Shown: positions 59,199-64,000 of the stretch, piece by piece
Layout of the letters: each line of letters starts with the position of its first letter
Position numbering within the stretch: the stretch's first letter is position 1
Assembly: GCF_900078705.1 (NCBI RefSeq)
Contig: NZ_FKIF01000007.1
Location: 1-64,000, forward strand
Direction of reading: 5' to 3'
From: Bordetella ansorpii
GTDB lineage: Bacteria > Pseudomonadota > Gammaproteobacteria > Burkholderiales > Burkholderiaceae_B
Length of the DNA stretch: 64,000 nt
Program-made: the position numbers and the translations under genes
Notes under the pieces: model-generated
What the model was told of the DNA's origin: nothing
The model's database searches: none
What the model saw: the letters and a program-made list of their open reading frames with translations, nothing else

Positions 59199-60544
59199 GG
59201 CCGGGCAGCTCCGCTGGCCTGGCCGGGGCGGCGCAGATGGTGGTCGGTCGCCTGCTGGTAGCGTGCGCCCAGCCCCAGCACCCGCGCATCGTGCCAGCGC
59301 GGCGCCACCAGTTGCATGGCGGCCGGCATGCCGTTGGCGGCGAAGCCCACCGGCACGGACAGCGCGGGCGTGCCCGCCAATGACCACGCGTAGGTGAAGC
59401 GGCTGAGGCCGCGCGTGGTCTCCAGCATGCGCTGCGAATCGCCGGCCAGCGGCGCGGTGACCGGGCAGGTGGGCGTCAGGATGACGTCGACCTGCCGGAA
59501 AGTGTCTTCCAGGCGGCGCAGCCAGCGCTCCTTGAAGCGCAGGTGCGCGCCGTACTGAGGGCCGGTCACCGCCGCGCCCACCTGCAGCCGGCCCAGCACA
59601 TCGGCGCCGAAGCGGCCGGGCTCGCTTTCCAGGCGCGCCGCGTGCACGGTGGCCGCATCGGCATGCACCATGGGCATCAGGGCTTGCTGGGCATCTGGCG
59701 CTTCCGGCAGTTCGATGCGCTGCACGTCCGCGCCCAGGTCGGCCAGCACGCGCACGGCATCCTTCACCAGACGCAGCACCTCGGGATCGACCTCGGCATA
59801 GCACCAGGCCTCGGGCACGCCGATGCGCAGGCCGCGCACGCCGCGCAGATAGGCCTGTACCCAGCTGGGCGTGTCCCGGGGCGGGCAGCAGTCGTCGCCC
59901 GCGTCGTGTCCGGCGATGATCTCGTGCACGCGCGCCACGTCGGCCACCGTGCGGGCCAGCGGCCCGATGGTGTCGTAGGCCGCGCTCACGGGATAGCAGC
60001 CCGTGTTGGGCACGGCGCCGTGCGTGGGGCGCAGCCCCGCCACGCCGTTCAGCGCGGCGGGAATGCGGATCGAGCCGCCCGTGTCGGTGCCCAGGGACAC
60101 TTCGCACATGCCGGCCGCCACCGACGAGCCCGAGCCGCCGCTGGATCCGCCCGGAATCGCGTCGCGGTTCCAGGGATTGCGGCCCAGGCCGTGGTGCGGG
60201 TTCTGCGTGGTGCCGCCGAAGGCGAACTCATGCAGATTGGCTTTACCGACGATGACGCAGCCAGCCTCGCGCAGGCGGAGGGTGACTGGCGCATCCCGTT
60301 GCGGCACATGGTCGGCGTAGAACGCCGAGCCCATGGTGGTGCGCAGGCCGGCCGTGTCGATGTTGTCCTTCAGGCTGACGACCAGGCCCCCGGCCGGGCC
60401 ATGGCCGCGCGCGGCGTCGGCTTCGGCGGCGCGCGCCTCGTCCAGCGCCGCCGGATTGATGCTGATCATCGCCTTGAGCGCGGCGTTGTCCTGTTCGATG
60501 GCGTCCAGGCAGGCCTGGGTGCGTGTTACCAATGAATCTGTCAT
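59195..60544 (-). CDS. Amidase signature family enzyme (second)
   Basis: A 449-residue amidase with triad K59 (SLKDN), S134 (IPGGSSGGS) and S158 (GTDTGGSIRIP). It is clearly paralogous to the first amidase (shared NGVAGLRPTHG region) but differs over the substrate-binding C-terminal half, so the two may act on different amides or in sequence. I chose ATG at 60544, 7 bases after the solute-binding protein stop; an in-frame TTG lies 15 bases upstream. The stop overlaps the transporter GTG. Confidence 0.88.
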   Translation of the reverse strand: MTDSLVTRTQACLDAIEQDNAALKAMISINPAALDEARAAEADAARGHGPAGGLVVSLKDNIDTAGLRTTMGSAFYADHVPQRDAPVTLRLREAGCVIVGKANLHEFAFGGTTQNPHHGLGRNPWNRDAIPGGSSGGSGSSVAAGMCEVSLGTDTGGSIRIPAALNGVAGLRPTHGAVPNTGCYPVSAAYDTIGPLARTVADVARVHEIIAGHDAGDDCCPPRDTPSWVQAYLRGVRGLRIGVPEAWCYAEVDPEVLRLVKDAVRVLADLGADVQRIELPEAPDAQQALMPMVHADAATVHAARLESEPGRFGADVLGRLQVGAAVTGPQYGAHLRFKERWLRRLEDTFRQVDVILTPTCPVTAPLAGDSQRMLETTRGLSRFTYAWSLAGTPALSVPVGFAANGMPAAMQLVAPRWHDARVLGLGARYQQATDHHLRRPGQASGAARP

Positions 60545-60551
60545 GGATGGC

Positions 60552-62180
60552 TCAGGCAATGGAGATGGGCGTCAGGTCCTGGAACCACGACTGGGCCTGC
60601 ACGAAGCCCTTGACGTTGGGCGCCAGGGCGCGCGGATTCAGGTCGTGCGCGGCGAACAGGAACAGGGCGCGGTCCACGACCTGGCCGTGGATGGCGGCCA
60701 GCATCGCATCCTGCTTGGCGGTGTCCGTTTCCTGCTGCGCGGCGGCGAACTGCTTGTCCAGTTCGGGATCGCTGAAGCGGCTCCAGTTCACGCCCGCGGG
60801 CGCGGCCATGTTGGTCTGCAGGATGCGGGCGAAAGCGCGGAACGGGTCGAACGGCCCCTGCGAGATGTTCATCGCGGTGCAGCCGCGGCTGGCGGGCGCG
60901 CCGGCGCCGGCCTTCCAGGCCTCGATCAGCGCCTGCCATTCGAACACCTCGAACTGCACCTCGATGCCGATGGCGCGCAGGTTCTGCTGGATGAATTCGT
61001 TCATGGGCAGCGGCTGCATCTGGCCCGATCCGCTGCTGGAGATGGCGACCTTGGTGCGCAGCGGCTTGGCCGGGCTGTAGCCGGCCTCGGCCAGCAGCCG
61101 CTTGGCTTGCGTGGGATTGTGCTCCAGCTTGAAGGTCGGCTTGCCGTACCAGGGATGGCCCGGCGGCACCACGCCCGCGCCTTCCAGCATCAGCCCGCCC
61201 AGCAGCGCCTTCAGGCCGGCGCGGTCGATGCCCAGGTTGGCGGCCTTGCGCACGCGCTCGTCGCGCCAGGGCGAGTCGGGCGTCTGCGACAGGAACCACA
61301 TCCAATTGTGCGGATAGATGTTGGTGACGATCTGGAAACCGTTCGCGCGGAGCATGTCCACCATGTCGGGCGCTGGCGCCTCGATGAAATCGACCTGGCC
61401 GGATTGCAGCGCCGCGGCGCGCGTGTTTGCGTCGGGAATCGGCATCAGCACCAGCTTCTGGCAATGCGGCACGCGCGCGCGGTCCCAGTACGCCTCGTTG
61501 CGCGTCATCGTGCAGTGCTCGGCGGGTTCGAAGGCCTGCAGCTTCCAGGGCCCGGTGCCCACCGCCTTCTTCATGTAGGCGTTCCAGTCCTTGCCGGCGG
61601 CCTCCCACGCGCCCTGGTGCACGATGCCCAGCCAGGTCAGCGAGTAGGGCAGCGCGCCGTCGATCACGCCGGTCTCGATCCAGAAGGTCCTGGCATCGGA
61701 GGCGCCCCAGGCGGCGATGTTGGGCACCTGCGGCAGCATCTGGCTGTAGGCGCGCTGGTCGAACCAGGGCGCGTCGCGCTTGAAGGCGCGGTCGAAGCTG
61801 AACACCACGTCCTGCGCGGTCAGTTCATGGCCGTCGTGGAATTTGACGCCCTGGCGGATCTCGAAGATCCAGCGCTTGCGGTTGGCGGGATCGTTGTGCC
61901 AGGCCTGCGCCAGGCAGGGGCGCAGCACGGCGGGCTTGTCCGCGCTGGAGAGGTCCCATGCAAGCAATTGGTCGTACAGCGTGATGCCCATGAAGCGCAG
62001 GCCTTCGCCCCCCTGGTCGGGCGCGCCGTTGGAATTGGGCACGGCGGCTACCGTCATGCCGACACGCAGGGTGCCGGAGGACGTTTGCGCGTGGGCCAAT
62101 TGCGAGCGCAGCAGGGCGGGTGCGAAAGCGGCGGCGGCGATGCCGCCCAGGACTTGTCGCCGGCGATTGTCGATCGGCAT
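60552..62180 (-). CDS. ABC transporter solute-binding protein, family 5 (peptide/nickel type), Tat-exported
   Basis: A 542-residue periplasmic binding protein. The signal has a twin-arginine motif (NRRRQVLGG) and ends SQLAHAQ, so export by Tat is likely. SBP_bac_5 landmarks: LRPCLAQAWHNDPANRKRWIFEIRQGVKFHDGHELTAQDVVFSFDR, GTGPWKLQAFEP and NEAYWDR. It binds a peptide or similar amide-containing compound. I chose ATG at 62180, which gives a normal signal peptide, with GGGGAA upstream. It heads the two-amidase operon and is divergent from the ABC ATPase genes at 62465, so one transport system is split over two strands. Confidence 0.9.
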   Translation of the reverse strand: MPIDNRRRQVLGGIAAAAFAPALLRSQLAHAQTSSGTLRVGMTVAAVPNSNGAPDQGGEGLRFMGITLYDQLLAWDLSSADKPAVLRPCLAQAWHNDPANRKRWIFEIRQGVKFHDGHELTAQDVVFSFDRAFKRDAPWFDQRAYSQMLPQVPNIAAWGASDARTFWIETGVIDGALPYSLTWLGIVHQGAWEAAGKDWNAYMKKAVGTGPWKLQAFEPAEHCTMTRNEAYWDRARVPHCQKLVLMPIPDANTRAAALQSGQVDFIEAPAPDMVDMLRANGFQIVTNIYPHNWMWFLSQTPDSPWRDERVRKAANLGIDRAGLKALLGGLMLEGAGVVPPGHPWYGKPTFKLEHNPTQAKRLLAEAGYSPAKPLRTKVAISSSGSGQMQPLPMNEFIQQNLRAIGIEVQFEVFEWQALIEAWKAGAGAPASRGCTAMNISQGPFDPFRAFARILQTNMAAPAGVNWSRFSDPELDKQFAAAQQETDTAKQDAMLAAIHGQVVDRALFLFAAHDLNPRALAPNVKGFVQAQSWFQDLTPISIA

Positions 62181-62246
62181 GCGGATTCCCCAAGAAGTGT
62201 TTTGGCATTGATGACCGGTGATTGCCGGCTTGGTCATGATAAAGAT

Positions 62247-62434
62247 GTGCGTACAACTTTTGCAAAGGAAATTTGGGGATTTTCTGAGAATCCGTGGCGC
62301 CGCACATCGCTGGTGCAAATGGCGTATTTTGGTGCAACTTGGCACTTTTATGGGGAAAAATGAAGAATTCCGCGCGATATAGGGATTTCGCTATTGCTGC
62401 CTTTGCTGCATTGCGATCAGAATGTTGTACGTAC
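62247..62434. promoter_or_regulatory. Paired inverted GTACGTACAAC-like motifs in the divergent promoter region
   Basis: GTGCGTACAAC at 62247-62257 and GTTGTACGTAC at 62424-62434 are inverted copies (10 of 11 positions match). One is 67 bases upstream of the solute-binding protein ATG; the other is 31 bases upstream of the ATPase ATG. The symmetric core GTACGTAC resembles the GT-N-TA-N-AC pattern bound by HutC-type GntR regulators. The region between is AT-rich and holds both promoters, which I cannot place exactly. Confidence 0.45.
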
Positions 62435-62464
62435 TAATTTTCAGAAAATACTAAGGGGAATGCG

Positions 62465-63547
62465 ATGGTTTATGCGACGCCGGCCAGCGTGGCGCCTCCG
62501 CCGCGCGACGGGCTTGCGCCCTTGCCCGACGTGGGCGGTCCCGCGCAGCCTTTGCTGTCCGTGCGTGGCTTGTCCAAGCACTTTCCGTTGCCATCGGGCG
62601 CGGGCCGGGCGGTGCGCGCCGTGGATGGCGTCAGCTTCGATGTGGTCAAGGGCGAGACGCTGGGCATCGTCGGGGAGTCGGGATGCGGCAAGTCCACCAC
62701 CTCGCGGCTGATCATGGCGCTGACGCAGCCCACGGCGGGCGAACTGGTATTCGACGGCCAGCCGGTGGGCGGCATACGCGGACTGTCGTTGAAGGAGTAC
62801 CGCCGACAGGTGCAGATGGTGTTCCAGGATAGCTACGCTTCGCTGAACCCGAGGCTGACCATCGAGGACACCATCGCGTATGCGCCGCGGGTGCATGGCG
62901 TGCGCCGCCGCGCCGCGTTGCAGACGGCGCACGAACTGCTGGACGCCGTCGGCCTGTCCCCCGTGCAATATGCGCGCCGCTTTCCGCACGAACTGTCCGG
63001 CGGCCAGCGCCAGCGGGTGAACATCGCCCGGGCGCTGGCCCTGCGGCCGCGCCTGCTCATCCTGGACGAACCCGTGTCGGCGCTGGACAAGTCGGTCGAG
63101 GCGCAGGTGCTGAATCTGCTGGCGGACCTGAAGGCGCAGTACGGCCTGACCTATATGTTCATCAGCCACGACCTGAACGTGGTGCAGTACCTGGCCGACC
63201 GCGTACTGGTCATGTACTTGGGCAAGGTGGCGGAGATCGGTCCCGTGCGGGAAATCTACGAGCGGCCCGCGCATCCCTACACGAGCGCCTTGCTGTCCAG
63301 CCGACCGTCGATGGATCCCGACCAGCGGCGCACCATCGCGCCGCTGTCGGGCGATCCGCCCAATCCCATCGATCCGCCACCGGGCTGCCGCTTCCACACG
63401 CGCTGCGGCTATGCCGAGCCGGTGTGCTCCGCGCGCGAGCCCGCGCTGATCCCGGCCGGCCAGTCCTGGCACGAGGTGGCCTGTCTGCGCGCGGACGCCG
63501 CCAGCGGCCATGGCCAGCCCGCGGCTTTCCTGGCGAGGGCGGCATGA
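62465..63547 (+). CDS. Oligopeptide-type ABC transporter ATP-binding protein (DppF/OppF-like)
   Basis: A 360-residue ATPase. Walker A GESGCGKST, Q-loop VFQDSYASLNPR, signature LSGGQRQRVNIARAL, Walker B LLILDEPVSAL and switch histidine FISHDLNVV are all intact. The C-terminal oligopeptide-family extension is present, with cysteines (FHTRCGYAEPVCSAREP...VACLR) that may bind an iron-sulfur cluster as described for related ATPases. AAGGGGAA precedes the ATG. The next ATPase gene overlaps by 4 bases. It powers the transporter whose binding protein is encoded divergently. Confidence 0.92.
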   Translation: MVYATPASVAPPPRDGLAPLPDVGGPAQPLLSVRGLSKHFPLPSGAGRAVRAVDGVSFDVVKGETLGIVGESGCGKSTTSRLIMALTQPTAGELVFDGQPVGGIRGLSLKEYRRQVQMVFQDSYASLNPRLTIEDTIAYAPRVHGVRRRAALQTAHELLDAVGLSPVQYARRFPHELSGGQRQRVNIARALALRPRLLILDEPVSALDKSVEAQVLNLLADLKAQYGLTYMFISHDLNVVQYLADRVLVMYLGKVAEIGPVREIYERPAHPYTSALLSSRPSMDPDQRRTIAPLSGDPPNPIDPPPGCRFHTRCGYAEPVCSAREPALIPAGQSWHEVACLRADAASGHGQPAAFLARAA

Positions 63548-64000
63548 CGGAACCCTTGTTGGACGTAGCCGACCTGCGGGTCGGCTTCCACAGCCCCGAT
63601 GGAGTCGTGCGGGCCGTCAACGGCGTGACGTTCTCGCTGGCGGCGGGCGACGCGCTGTGCCTGCTGGGCGAGTCGGGCTCGGGCAAGTCGGTGACGCTGC
63701 GCGCGCTGATGCGCCTGAATCCGGCCCGCAGCACGCGCATGAGCGGCACCCTGCGCCTGGACGGCCACGACGTCGTCACCGCGCCCGAGCGCACGATGAA
63801 TGCCTTGCGTGGCGGCGTGGTGTCGATGATCTTCCAGGAGCCCATGAGCGCGATGGACCCGGTGTTCACCATCGGCGACCAGATCGCCGAGAGCGTGGTG
63901 CGGCACGAGGGCAAGAGCTGGCGCGAAGGCCGGGCCAGGGCGCTGGAGCTGCTGGAACTGGTGCAGGTGCCTTCCGCCGCGCGGCGCCTGGCCGCGTTTC
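63544..64000 (+). CDS. Oligopeptide-type ABC transporter ATP-binding protein (DppD/OppD-like), partial
   Basis: The first 152 residues of a second ATPase, cut by the window end. Walker A GESGSGKSV and Q-loop IFQEPMSAMDPVFTIGDQI are visible; the signature and Walker B would lie beyond. The ATG overlaps the upstream stop (ATGA). The order DppF-like before DppD-like, with permeases presumably following outside the window, is reversed from the common arrangement. Confidence 0.9.
   Translation, partial: MTEPLLDVADLRVGFHSPDGVVRAVNGVTFSLAAGDALCLLGESGSGKSVTLRALMRLNPARSTRMSGTLRLDGHDVVTAPERTMNALRGGVVSMIFQEPMSAMDPVFTIGDQIAESVVRHEGKSWREGRARALELLELVQVPSAARRLAAF

Noticed and set aside
56383-59289. A 968-codon frame suggesting a transporter-amidase fusion.
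   Set aside because: Only the last 446 codons make an amidase. The upstream part is out of frame with the real transporter, which is encoded in another frame with proper motifs and a GTGA start.

Overview
The window is high-GC DNA whose gene content points to the Alcaligenaceae, most like Achromobacter or Bordetella. The signs are two Bug-type periplasmic solute receptors, many LysR, IclR and GntR regulators each beside its own catabolic genes, a YbhN/ClsB/YbhP operon with a DUF3182 partner, and a Tae4/Tai4 effector-immunity pair. This placement rests on gene content only. I see no rRNA, tRNA, CRISPR array, prophage, plasmid function or insertion sequence. Coding density is high and operons are tight, with many ATGA or GTGA stop-start overlaps.

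Layout. (1) 1-12243, minus strand: an alpha-glucan/trehalose operon, glgA - glgE - treS/mak fusion - a small repeat-encoded frame - glgB - glgX (cut by the window edge). Trehalose is isomerised to maltose, phosphorylated, polymerised by GlgE, branched by GlgB and trimmed by GlgX. (2) 12984-18422, minus: a small acidic protein, an alpha/beta hydrolase, a DUF3182 ATP-grasp protein, and homologues of the E. coli ybhN, clsB (ybhO) and ybhP genes. (3) 18646-20706, minus: a DHA2 drug exporter with a translationally coupled MarR regulator and a palindromic operator on its promoter. (4) 20938-26342, plus: a three-receiver hybrid histidine kinase, a CheR methyltransferase and a second receiver-kinase. 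A DUF72 gene converges on them. (5) 27442-28358, minus: type VI amidase effector Tae4 and immunity protein Tai4. (6) 28556-32027: a DUF2242 lipoprotein and a divergent penicillin-acylase-like lipoprotein.

(7) 32402-35494, plus: a four-gene SiaABCD-like signalling module (PP2C phosphatase, anti-sigma-type kinase, DUF1987 switch protein, diguanylate cyclase). It is preceded by a perfect 16-bp inverted repeat and closed by a good terminator. (8) 35687-40851, plus: a tripartite EmrAB/outer-membrane-factor efflux pump with its TetR regulator. (9) 40855-42933, minus: two Bug receptors. (10) 43291-52870, plus: a LysR regulator, then a ThDP enzyme, a paralogous succinate dehydrogenase/fumarate reductase-type complex (order B-C-D-A), a divergent two-subunit class I hydro-lyase, an amidohydrolase and a second LysR. 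This looks like a dedicated dicarboxylate oxidation-hydration route and is the best candidate for an uncharacterised system. (11) 52941-55330: a CoA-acylating semialdehyde dehydrogenase divergent from an IclR regulator, with a readable promoter and operator. (12) 55558-64000: a GntR/UTRA regulator, two amidases, a DHA2 transporter, a Tat-exported family-5 solute-binding protein and, divergently, two oligopeptide-type ABC ATPases (the last cut by the window edge).

The three observations most worth following are the SDH-like complex whose flavoprotein appears to lack the histidine for covalent FAD, the 72-bp triple repeat that forms a small reading frame joined by ATGA overlaps to both treS/mak and glgB, and the CBS-containing version of the Sia switch with its hairpin leader.
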